Assembly (NCBI GenBank): GCA_038501785.1
Contig: JBAMJR010000137.1
Location: 4,282,001-4,346,000, forward strand
Origin: Myoxocephalus aenaeus
Taxonomy: Eukaryota; Chordata; Actinopteri; Perciformes; Cottidae
Direction: 5' to 3'
DNA length: 64,000 nt
Part shown: piece after piece, positions 32,615-44,150 of the stretch
How the letters are laid out: each line of letters opens with the position of its first letter
Position numbering within the stretch: the first letter of the stretch is position 1
Made by a program: the position numbers and the translations under genes
Notes under the pieces: model-generated
Told to the model about the DNA's origin: nothing
Seen by the model: the letters and a program-made list of their open reading frames with translations, nothing else
Database searches by the model: none

Positions 32615-33499
32615 TTCTCTGACTTTGCAAGCACACTCAATGTTTCTTCCAACAGGAAACTGACAGTATTATGTGACACCATGGAATGTTCTAGGGGGCA
32701 GCAGCCTAGCAGCACTGACCTGGACCCAACAACAATACCTCTTTTGTCCTGCCTTTCCCCCAACATCTTAGCTCCCTTCTCAAATGCAGGTGTGGTGCTC
32801 AGCAATATACAAGGTATTTTATTCAACAGGCAAATTTAATAGAAATAAAGTCAGTGTTCCTTAGCACAAATCAGAGCACTCAAGGAAATGACACAATTCT
32901 CTATATACATGGTTTTACAAGAACAGCATGCTAAAGTACACGCCAACTCTCAAGTAAGTTGATCGAAAATATAATTTGATTGGTGAACCAATAAAAATAC
33001 AAATACAATAAAATGCTGGAAACTAGTGGGTTTAGGATAAGTATGACAGCATTTTGGTTCCAGTGAGATCCTGCAGAAGGTCTCAGTAACACTTGCTATA
33101 AAGTGGAATACAACTTTTGGCAGTTCTGTGGAAATTGTAAAATGTTCATGAGAAAGCGCTGAACATTGACCAACCATCCGCATATTCGGCTTTCACAGAA
33201 TACCTTGCAGTAAAACACTGGTCTGCAGTAGATCCTAATTGTTGTTTATCTTTTTCTACTGTAAAGTTATTTTACTCTACTTCCCTGGATGTTCAGTAAA
33301 GAGGTTTAGATTGGAGGTCAGTGAGTGTGACATTTACTTGGCATGTGGTTTGAAGACCAATCTCAGTTGTTTGGAAACTTGAATTGCATCAGTCAGTTCT
33401 AACAACTTGTTTTCTGAAGCACCAATGTCAGAACGGTTGTGTGTGTTTCACAGTAGTGAGGTGCTCTCTTTAGATCAGAACAAAATTGGGATGAAACAT
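32615..33499. other. intergenic, nothing recognised
   Basis: AT-rich sequence without a supported gene or repeat family. Confidence 0.45.
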
Positions 33500-33640
33500 C
33501 CATCCAACCATTATATGTAACCACTTATCCTATTCAGGATCGTGGGGGGCGGGGCAGATCCCAGCTGACATTTGGACAGGTCGGCAGGCGATCACAGGAC
33601 AGACACACAGAAATAGACAACCATTCACGCTCATGTCTTT
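33500..33640. repeat. dispersed teleost repeat fragment
   Basis: The sequence includes CATCCAACCATTATATGTAA, CCACTTATCCTATTCAGGAT and GACAACCATTCACGCTCA. This matches the ubiquitous fish repeat with CCATTATCTATACCGCTTAT, ...TCCCAGCTGACATTGG... and ...GACAACCATTCACACTCA. It is a short, diverged copy. Confidence 0.65.
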
Positions 33641-33689
33641 TTGTAATTGTTTTCAATAACAGTGAAGCGTTTTGCCATATCTGTTCTTA

Positions 33690-34850
33690 CTTAGTAGGCA
33701 AGGCCAGGCAAGTTTATTTGTATAGCACTTTCAACAACAAGGCGATTCAAAGTGCTTCACATAAAACCATTAAAAGCATCAAAACATAATGAAAAAGAAA
33801 ACAACATTTAAAAAGAATTAATAACATTCATTAAAACATTAAAAAACACAGTCAAAAAGCAAAAAGAGATTGAATAAAAAGTTGCAGTGCAGTTTAAGAA
33901 ATAAAATGCAGTAGTGAGATGCAGCAATCTGGATCAATTAAAGGCAACAGCAAACAGAAAAGTCTTCAATCTGGATTTAAAGGAGCTGAGGGTCTCAACA
34001 GACCTGCAGCTTTCAGGGACCTTGTTCCAGATGTGTGGAGCAGAAAAGCTGAACGCTGCTTCTCCATGTTTAGTTCTGACTCTTGGAACAGAAAGTAGAC
34101 CCGTCCCAGACGACCTGAGGGTCCAAGATGGTTCATAAGGTATAGCAGCAGATCACAAACATATTTAGGCCCTAAACTATTCAGTGCTTTATAAACCAGC
34201 AGCAGGATTTTAAAGTCAAATATTTGTTTGACAGGAAGCCAGTGCAAAGACCTTAGAACAGGAGTGATGTGATCCACTTTCCTGGTCTTGGTGAGGACTC
34301 AAGCTGCAGCGTTCTGTATCAGCTGCAGCTTTCACATTGACTTTTTACAGAGGCCTGTGAACACACCGTTACAGTAGTCAAGTCTACTGAAAATAAATGC
34401 ATGGACAAGTTTCTCCAAATACTGTTGAGACATAAATCCTCTCACCCTTGATATATTCTTCAGGCGATAGTAGGCTGATTTTGTAATTGTCTTGATATGG
34501 CTGTTCAGGTTGAGGTCTGAATCCATAACTGCACCTATATTTCTGGCTTAGTTTGAGGTTTTTAACATCAGTGATTGAAGCTGAGCGTTGATTTTCAATC
34601 GTTCGTCCTTGGGACCAAAAACAATTACTTCTGTTTTATCCTTATTTAATTTAAGAAAATTCTGGCAAATCCAGTTGTTGATTTCTTCAATGCATTTAGC
34701 CAGCCCTTGTATGGGATTATAGTCCCCTGGTGATATAGTTATGTAGATGTGTGTGTCGTTTGCATAATTATGATAACACACTATGTTGTTTTTCATAATC
34801 TGAGCTAGTGGAAGTGTGTCGATGTTGAACAGTAAAAGACTAATCTTGCA
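33690..34850 (-). mobile_element. decayed L2-like LINE, reverse-transcriptase C-terminal half
   Basis: Read on the minus strand from about 34850 it gives [18 protein letters not shown], then [40 protein letters not shown], a stop, MDSDLNLNSHIKTITKSAYY, HAFIFSRLDYCNGVFTGL, another stop, and DHITPVLRSLHWLPVKQIF. This order (YADDT box, [19 protein letters not shown]) is that of L2/CR1-type reverse transcriptase. The catalytic YADD is YAND, and there are in-frame stops at 34548-34550, 34332-34334 and about 34286, plus a frameshift below about 34170. The 3' end finishes with the GTGCTATACAAATAAACTTG tail typical of the family, near 33715. The copy lacks the endonuclease and N-terminal half. Confidence 0.88.
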
Positions 34851-37200
34851 TATGTGCCTTCTACTTTAAAGCAAAGTGAGGAAGAAAATGTAAAGTGCTG
34901 CATGCATATTGATGTACATACAAATAATAGTTACTTTTTTCAATTCAGGAGAGTTATTATGTTTTCAGGATTTGATTGAGCTGCATTTTCCTGCTTATCC
35001 TGATGTGGGGGATTTGAGGCTTGCCATTGGGGTTCCAGCCACACAGCAGGAAGAAGATAAAAAGGGGGGCTTTGGAGGAAGGAAAAAAAAATCCCAGCGC
35101 ATTAAAAACAAATCTACTGGGGGATCCACCAGCAGCTTAAGTGAGCCAAGACGATTAAAGGGTCAGTGGTCATAGACTGCAGGTTGAAGGTACCTGATGC
35201 CACTCACCTTGGTCCACAAGAGGCGTTGCCAAAACCAATCTCTCAAAATCTAAAAACATACATAGGAGACACAGTGAAGGTCAATGCAAAGTTAATGACA
35301 GTTATAATGACAACTAACGCAGCAGATCTTTCGGCTTGTTCACTCATTCTTACTGTATTTTTAGATTTTCTGAATTGTTTTTCCTACCTTTTGGGCAGCC
35401 ATAAGTTTCAGTGTATTTCAATATGAAAAATAAATAAGAGATTGATGTTATTGTTGTATGGTAATGCAGATAACATGCATATTGATTATAAATATCTGCA
35501 CTGCATTAACTCACAATTATATTGTTACCTGCTAATTGATTTAATCTACTGAAATGAATGGAAACCAATAGCTACCTGGACATGTCAGCATGAAGACTGC
35601 CATGGCTCCATAACTGTCATAACTAGCTTTAGTTTTTTATAAATGTTAATATATAATGAGGCGTCCATGGTGGCAATTGTGCTGTAGCGATGTGAATGAT
35701 TTATGTGTGTGTAGATAGCATGCAAGTGTTCACCTGGACCCATGTCAGGTGAGTGGCAGGCTTTACAGTAGTGTAAATGTCAGTGTTGTCTATTTGGGTT
35801 AGTTGTGTGATGTATCAGGTTACGTGAAGGAGGTTATTTCCCCTCCTGGTGGGACATGCTGCATCTTTCTGCAGCCCTGTAATGCAGCAAACGGAAGAAT
35901 TTGAGTAAAAAAAAAAAAACTTTGGTACTGTATTCATGTTCTACTGTAAAGACGAAAATGACTGAAGAACCCTTGGTAAAACTTGGTGAAACTCACAGGG
36001 TGGACTGCAGTGACTCAACATTTCACCGTATCAATAAAGGCCTCTCTCCTTCCTCTGTCTGGTGTCACTAGTGGTGACTCTGAGTGGCTCCCCAGCCAAA
36101 GAACTGCTTTATCAAGCAGCCAATTTAACAAGACAGCTCCTTTCATGCTTGTTGGCTTCTCCAGTGGTAATGGATTTCCTCAATGAGTGTCTCTCTTTCT
36201 CCAGGTTTCACACTTTTCTCTCTGTACTGCTGGGCCCAACTCCAGATCAGATCTTGTGCCATTGACTTTGATTTCTTAAGGTAAGTGATCCATCGCTCCA
36301 GGCCTCACCAGCATTGCCTGAAATCTGGCCTCACTCTGGCTACCGTGCCTGATATTGTACACTCTAATGCAAAGTGAAGTAGCATGTCTAAATAGCTTGT
36401 CACTCCACCCTTTGCCTGCCCCCCACCCCCAACCAACCTACCCATCTATGCCCACCCCACCTCCAATTCTCTCGTCGCCCGCTTTGGTTTCAAAGCTTCC
36501 CAGCTGGGACTCATTTCCAGTGTGGAAGGGGGAACGTAAAAAAAAATACAATGATTAAATAAGTTGATGACATTTTGGTCACATTAATGAAGACTGATTT
36601 CAGTTTTTCAAAGTGGGAACCAGTTGGTGGTGTTTACATGATGAATTCAATTTGCCCTTTGTTTCCATTTCTAGACTAATATCCTATACCAATCTTTTCT
36701 CTCTGTCATTACACTGATACTTCTCTCTTCTACTGTAGCTGATTTCAGCCGTCGCAATCATTGCATACATTTTATGAAACATTGTGTGGTTTTCTGGCCA
36801 AATTCCTCCTGTGGCCTTCTGGGCCTAGTGCAAATGCTGCCAGGGTGCCTCTCACAACAGGAAAGAATAAGCTAAGGCTGAAATCATAGGATATACAAAC
36901 AATCTGGTTCTTCAAGGCTCAGTGGTCTACCGTATGATCTCTATAAACCAATTATGTTCTAGCGACCTCACAGGCCTTTGCTCAAAATAAAAACAAAGCC
37001 AAAAGCAAAGTGTATGATATAATGGTATTTCTGTGTGTTGCTTTTGTTCTTCTATGTGTTGATTCATGACACTTTTTAAGTGCTGATATACCCAAAAAAT
37101 ATATCTTAAAAGCCACTTAATGGTTCGGCCTGTGTCATCATCAGCTTTGCAACTAGCTTGCACATCTTGGCTGTTGACAATCCATCTACTGCCTTATGGT
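34851..37200. other. intergenic, no supported gene
   Basis: A plus-strand open frame (34909-35175) contains a TTTTCAG acceptor-like site near 34970 and encodes a Lys-rich peptide with KKGGFGGRKKKSQRIKNKST. I do not recognise it and do not call it a gene. Otherwise AT-rich with C-rich patches near 36410-36480. Confidence 0.4.
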
Positions 37201-38130
37201 GATGGATTGAAATCAGTGGCAGGCCGTGCGTTTTCGACCGAGGCCTGCAGTGCCGTGTAGTCCACATCAGGTGCGGACTGGGGGGGAAAAAAAGTGTCCC
37301 GGGAGTTACTGTCAGACCGACTCGTGCGTGTATTGAACATGGCGCGCTGCGCACTACACGGCGCATTCATACAGACTGTCATGTATCTCACTATACGGCC
37401 GATTTAAAAAAAAAAAAAAGGCGCTTTATTAACGGTTACTTAAATTGTTTTTTGACCATAGGTCTCTTCTCACAAGGGTTACGGTATTGTAGCAAGTTAA
37501 ATGAAGTTAAACGACCATGTGGTTTCGGAGATAATTAAGATGCCGTTTTGTTCTTTGGGTCAGAAAATGAGGCGCTGGGGGCTTGGGGTGCAAACAGCGG
37601 ACACTCCGTGGAGCAAGCTCCAACCTCGCCATTGCTGTGTCATCAAATCCAAATCAACAACCAGTCACATTTAGTTATAACAAAACAATCCAACAAAACC
37701 GCGGCACTAAAACACTGCACACACACAAGACATCTCCAGCAGCTCCTGGCACCTTGGCGTTGGGAGAGGCACGGGGAGAGGCACGGGACCAGCCCCAGTC
37801 CCGGCTCGACCAGCAGCAACAACAGTGCTGTGGCTTGTTTATGATTAAATACAAAAAAAAGTAACACAACCAGCATTTCACTCACCCGCTGCACATAACC
37901 CTCCGTAACCCTCTGTGTGAAAGGCGTCATCAGTAAATCCACCAGCAAGTCCGTTTCTCAGGCTTCAGCCTGAGATTCTAACTTCTAGCTTCTAGCTTCT
38001 AGCTTCTTCTCCTTCTTTCGTACGCTGCCCCACTGACCAATCACAGCGCATGTTAATGGTCACGCTGGGCCACTGACCAATCATACATCCATGTCATTTC
38101 GCAGGCGCTGACATGTCAAAGAATACACAC
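37200..38130. repeat. CpG-rich, transposon-like block of unknown family
   Basis: The block opens with CAGTGGCAGGCCGTGCGTTT, which looks like a DNA-transposon terminus, and is much richer in CpG than its surroundings. It includes a 7-bp tandem repeat TTCTAGC (37983-38006) and two copies of CCACTGACCAATCA (38030 and 38070 area). I found no matching inverted terminus downstream, so it is at best a partial element. Confidence 0.35.
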
Positions 38131-38301
38131 AGCTTGTCAAACTAAATATCTGATTTGTTGAAGTCCATGACAATCAACCACAACATCCACTCCCTGTGTA
38201 CTTTAATCTGCAAATGCCTGCTTAAACTGCTTTGCTTACATAGAGACACCGGCGGAAAGAATGTGATTGGATGAAAGCTTCTCCTTCAAACCAGCTGCAA
38301 T

Positions 38302-38339
38302 GCTGCAGGCTGAAGGCTGCAGGCTGAAGGCTGCAGGCA
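38302..38339. repeat. 14-bp tandem repeat, 2.7 copies
   Basis: The unit GCTGCAGGCTGAAG is repeated at 38302, 38316 and 38330 (last copy partial). Confidence 0.85.
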
Positions 38340-38351
38340 GAGCAACAGAGG

Positions 38352-38423
<72 letters not shown>
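38352..38423. repeat. (AC)n microsatellite
   Basis: About 36 uninterrupted AC units. Confidence 0.98.
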
Positions 38424-38427
<4 letters not shown>

Positions 38428-40289
38428 CCAGTAGGCTACTTCCTTTTTGAAAATCACCATCCACTTGAGCATAAACTGGGTGTAATTCTAACTTTGCACC
38501 ACCGAGTAGTATAACACATTGATGCTAAACCCAGGGAACAGAAGCACAAGCACCATGCTTTGAAAATCTGTGGCTACCCTGACTGGACCTTTGTGAAAAC
38601 CCAAACTGGGGCAGAAGAAAATACCAGACCAAAACAGAAAACTAAACAACAACACAAAACAGAACCACATGTCCTCTCAAACCTGGAGGCAAGTTATACC
38701 TTGTGTAGGCCGTGAGAGCAGAGCGGTAGCAGACACAGGACAGTCGTCTGGGTCGACACATGATGCGCAAGGGCACAGTACTGAGCGCATGCCAGCCATG
38801 TTGTGGCAGCGCTTAGAGAGTGATGATCACTGTAGTCACTTGTGTAACGCATAAGAAAGTATACCTTGTCAAAGGTAATTCGTTACACAGCAATACAGCT
38901 GGATTGATTGGAATAGGGGTGTAACGTTTTCTGTCTCTGTGTAGACACGCCATGAACTAGGATCGCCTATGGTTAAGACTATCACAGCAATTTTAAAATC
39001 AAAGAAAAAGGTACACATGTAAAATATGTACCCTTGTATTAACCCAATGTGTTTTTTTGTTTTACAGGTTACAAAGTTAATTGTTAAACTTTGCCTTTGG
39101 GAATATTGTGTACCATTTAAAAACACTTTTCACCATCCAGTCTTAATCTTAATAGCCATGCAATTCCAGCTTTTTGCTTCCATCCATCCATCCATTGCCC
39201 CTTAACTCTAATGTTGCTGTATATCTGTTGTCAGACTTCAGAGAAAATTAGAATTGAAAACAACAAAAGTTTTGTGCCACTTCTTTTCTAACTACCGGAT
39301 TTCTATGATTTTGTTTTTCTTAGGTGAAATCTGTAGCTAACAACCTCCATTTCTTTTCCAATTCTCACTTTGTGAATGTTCAATCATAATCATACCTCCA
39401 TGTGAGGCCTTAGATGGAAGAACGAGTCACGAGAAAGCAGATGACAACTGTTCCTGAGGCTGTTCAACCTGAGTCTGAATGTGAAACATACAGACTCAGT
39501 TTGATTGTGCTGCAGTGATTCCAGAAGCAAACATGTGTCTCAACAAGGTGCCAAATTTCTTTTTTTTTCAGACAAGGGCTTTTACATCTTTTCAGCACAA
39601 AACCACAGTGGAGATAAATGCCAAGTCCTCAAATGAAATACTCTGTACTTAACCGCAAAACCAATACACTGATGAATTAATACTTTTCAATATGATCTAA
39701 ATTCCCTATTTCTCAGTCCTATTTATACATTATATTTGAGAAAACCAAGAGCCTCAATAAATGTGAAACTTTACTCTGATGTTCTGATGCGGATATTGTC
39801 CAGGCCACAACATGTCTTCCTCCTGCTTTTTTTCTCTTCCTTATTTCCTCTCTTTTCGTCTTCTTATTTTGTCGTGCATTACTTTGCACTCTAGCATCTG
39901 GCACTATAAACATTGAATAACTTAGAATTAAAAAAATATTTGCCATAACCTCTCTTTTGATGTGTTCCTTCTTTAAATGAAATCATATTTTATTATGACT
40001 ATTTTATCAATGCATGCAGTATATTTGACTGTTTAAATGGGTTTAAACATGTTTCTGTGTGTTGATGATCATGAATCTAATGGTCTAAATGACTGAGGGA
40101 TGTCTTTATTCTAAAAGTAATGATGCTGGATGTTGGAATGAATTGTGCGTTTCAGCGCCGACGCATTTGAAATAATTGTTATTGCACATAGGGCATTAAG
40201 GCAAATTATTCTGGACATTCCTGTGATCTTTCTCGGTGTTTAAGATGGCTGGTCAGTGGTACATAATGAGACATATTAGAATTATAGTA

Positions 40290-40460
40290 GATATCTAAAA
40301 GGCGGGGCAAGCTGGGCTTTGCCTCCTCTCGGTGGAGGCTAATTGAGCTAGCTGGCTGTATTTTGTCTGGAAGACAAAGCCACGCTAATCATGCCACTAT
40401 AATTGACACTAAGGCTACTTTCTCTTCATGCCCAAGGCATTGCTGAAACCCTAACAATAA
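40290..40460. promoter_or_regulatory. candidate cis-regulatory block
   Basis: A compact, repeat-free stretch with GCTAATTGAGCTAGCTGGCTG and GCTAATCATGCCACTATAATTGAC (each only partly significant): homeodomain-like TAAT cores at 40340, 40385 and 40401. It looks like conserved non-coding sequence, but this is a visual impression. Confidence 0.22.
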
Positions 40461-42511
40461 CATTATTCACAACTCTTCTTGAGTCTTACAATTACACTGG
40501 TTCAATGCACGTTGAAATATGCCATCTAATTAGATGATAATAAAGAGCATGGATTCAGTTCTGAAATTTAAACTATCCGCTGTTTGGATAGTCAGTGGGG
40601 AATTATTTACGCTGAAAAAAACGTCCTAGTTCTTGTATTATAGCGCCATTTTTCATTTAAATGCAGTTTGAGTCATATGTGCAGTACTCAAACTATTTTC
40701 AGAAGAGTTCTTGGGCTATAACACATTAGATTGCATAAATATGGCATCCCCTCAGAATAGTGGGAATCTTTTTACATACTTTTCTTTTTCAATTATGTAT
40801 TTCATGGAAGATGTCTTTTTGAGCTATTGTCTGCTTGTTTGGCCAAAGTGGCAAACCTCTTATCTTATCTGCAAAATGATCCTGGAAAAGTGAGGGGAAC
40901 CTCTTATCTGCACTTTGTGTATTTTCTTTTTCTTTTTCTTTTCTTTTCTTTTCTTTCTTTTTGTATTGTATTTGTATTATGTATTGGGTATTGGGTATCC
41001 TTAACAAATTATAATTCTGCAAGAAAACAAAATTTGTTTTATGGTATTCTCAAAAAAGTGAATTTTTCAGATAGGAGGTATTGCTCTTCGGCCATCGATA
41101 TCTATATTTACTGTCATGTGTAGCCACTATTTAGACAGGACAAGGAATAGTTGGCAACATCTGTGTTATAGAAGTAATTCACAACCTCTATAATCAATAA
41201 CAAAGCTTACAAAGATGACAGCCATAGATATGCTTTTGTGGACCGTGTACAAAACATGATCACGCCAACTTAAATGTGCTAATGAATGGATGTGTGCCAG
41301 TGTAACAGTCATCAGTGTGAACATCTCCTTTGATGCCTCATCGAGCAGAAAGCTCTTAAACAAAATGTTTGAAGTGTCTGCCTGTGTAATAATGATTTAT
41401 AATTCTCTTGAACTAATGCAAAATTTGCTGGTAAATTTTTTTTGAAATAAAAATAAATTGTGCCCGGAGGGTCAGGCCAAGATATAAAAGAAGATCACCC
41501 AAGAGCAGCAAATGATTTAATAAGCCACCAGCTCCACTAGGGTATGGAGACGAGCAGAATGGAGAATTTCAAAGTATATCTAATTAACATCAGTTTATTA
41601 CTATGTCAATCTCTTCGGCTAGAGCGTGAATGAGGGGAGAAATGCAGCTCTGCTTTGCTTAATACATGGACAACACTTAAATCCTTAGGTTAATACGAAA
41701 GTCTTAACCCAACCTACGCACAGAGAGAAACAGTTTCGCATGATTGTAGCCCGTCACAGCCAGACAAATATGCATCTAATCACAGCTAAGCTTCTTCTTT
41801 TTTTTTTAGCTTTGTTAAAAAAATCATTAAAAATAGAAAACTTCCAAGATTTTTCCATCACCATTATTCCTCAAGGAATGAGTAAATGAATATTTAATAT
41901 CACTTGCATCTATATGATTGCATAGTAATTATCAGAACCCAAATGCTTGACAAGCTCGGTGTAATATAATTTGTAATATGTTAAATTTGCAGGCGAGACA
42001 ATGTTGAATCCCTCAGACACCATGTTTTAATCTTATATTGGTTTTTCATCACTACCACCGTGTCTACAGAGACAAGAAATGTCCCCAACAGAGGGGAGCA
42101 AATCCTAAAGCTTTAGTAAAGTAAAGCGTTGAGTAAGAGGTGCAATCAACAGGTCTCTTCTAACCTTGCTACAGAAACAAGAATGGTTTCTTTTGTACAG
42201 TGGGATTTATCTCCTTCTGGCCTTTTGGATGCAAAACAAGAGTAATCAGCAGACCTTTCCTTAAAGATCCTGTGTCCTTCCCTCGTCTTTGGTCAATACA
42301 AATGCCCAAATTGTAACTGTGCTTTCATAAAAGCTTAAACACCAGATTCTCTTTTCAACTGTGAGGTTCCTCCACTCTTTTTCCAATAGTCTCCTGGATT
42401 GTTTTAGCGATTGAGTGGCCCTTTTTATCTTGAGGCGTAGTAGCAGCACAACCAAGGAAAAGGATCTTGCATCAGCTTATGGTCTGGACATTAAGTCATT
42501 CGTAGATGTTT

Positions 42512-42553
42512 CATAACATACTTGAGGACTGTAGGTAATTCAAGTATGTTATG
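42512..42553. repeat. 14-bp perfect inverted repeat, 14-nt loop
   Basis: CATAACATACTTGA and its exact reverse complement TCAAGTATGTTATG enclose a 14-nt spacer. The hairpin is too short for a canonical microRNA precursor. Confidence 0.85.
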
Positions 42554-44019
42554 GTTATGATTCGGTGTAATCATAATCAAAATAACATAGAGATGCAAGA
42601 AGCCGCATTTAGAGCTTGACTGACCATCAACAACAGCAACTGTGTGGGAACGCCAATAGGTACCATGTGCAAATGCCTGCTACCTGCCAGTGTTTGACTC
42701 ACTACTCAGTCAACTGATCATTATTCATATTCATAATATCTTTTTGTTACCCATAATTGCATAACATTTTACCCTCAAATAAAATGATGCATTGTTTACC
42801 TCTGTGTGGGTTTTGTGTGATATTGTAAAGCTAACCATGTATCGATGATTTCTAATTATTTGATAACATCATGGTGCTCATTTGTAAAAAAAAAAAAAAA
42901 GAAGATGTATGGCCTTTTTTCAGCTAGTTGTAAAAAGGTAAATAGTTTTGTTTGGATTGATAATTGGAATAGCGTCCTTTTAAGCAATATGTGTAACAAA
43001 TAACTGTATCGGGAAAGAGCCAATTGTTATTTCAGTACATGATCCATATCTCCAAGTTTATTTGCTTTCTTACCTCAGAGATACGCTTGAGTGAGATTAA
43101 AGCCACTAAATCAATTTGGTTGTTGTATGGATAGCCATGGACCATGTCTGCTCTGACCTAATATAATCAAACACATGTCTTTACTACATCATTTTGTAAA
43201 GAATTTACAGAATATCTACAAGGAATACTGAGTAATTTGGTGGAAGTTTCATTCAATTTTTTTCTTCTTCTATTTATAGTATTCTGTCAGTGAACAAGTA
43301 TGGAAATATTGCAAGCTGTTCACATAGTTAGCAATAATATTTTATTTTACCCTGACTAGATAGTATTATCTACAGGAATCACATAAATTCCTGGATTATT
43401 TATGCAAAATTGTAATTTTGTCCAACAGCCAAAGTATTGCTGCAAAACTTGTTTAAATTATATTGAGCATTTTGTTCTATTTCTCGTCTCTAATACTCTA
43501 ACGTTCTCATACTAGAACATTTTCTCTGGAGAGAGATATGCAAAACCTCAGTGCACATGGAAAAGATACTTCTATGAGGCTTCTTGATTGACACTTTGCA
43601 ATGTGTGTGTTGCATGATCTATTCTTTTGACATTGTATACTTTTTCATCATATGTATATATAAAATAAAATAAAAACTAGTAGTACGGAGTAGTAGAAGT
43701 TATTATATAAGATGGAACATACTGAGAAAGAACATTTGAGACGCTTGCATATTAATTTTTCAACCAGACTATAATAATGTAAGCAAACATCTACATGGAG
43801 AAATATGCCTGTTAACATTATAAGTGCACTTGCAAATTCCAAGTAGAAATCCACAGATCTTATTATGAGACAGCTGCAACGATACTGCCATAAAAAGCTA
43901 CGCAAATCATATTCATTGAATTACACAAATTACAGATGTAGCTCAAAACCTCTGAAAACGTGATGATGAATCCCTTTTTTAACTTCTGGCTGATAATTCC
44001 TCAGACTACACTGGCAAAG

Positions 44020-44150
44020 TATTGGGCTTGTGAAAAATGCATGAATTACTAATTAATGAGGCATTCTCGCAACATTTACATATTCATAAAGGTGTGTGAT
44101 TCACATATGCATGAGCGAGCTGAGTGATAGCTTTGAGAGAATAACACATA
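44020..44150. promoter_or_regulatory. candidate enhancer with homeodomain and POU-like motifs
   Basis: Contains CTAATTAATG (TAATTA at 44050-44055), ATTTACATATTCAT near 44075 and CACATATGCATGAG (ATATGCAT at 44105-44112). This density of TAAT and octamer-like sites in unique sequence is typical of developmental enhancers. No direct evidence. Confidence 0.25.

Noticed and set aside
34909..35175. 88-codon plus-strand frame with a Lys-rich segment and an acceptor-like site
   Set aside because: No matching donor or partner exon, no known family. A Lys-rich run from an A-rich stretch is not enough to call a gene.
42512..42553. Hairpin considered as a microRNA gene
   Set aside because: The stem is only 14 bp (total 42 nt), far shorter than a Drosha substrate, with no extended pairing outside.
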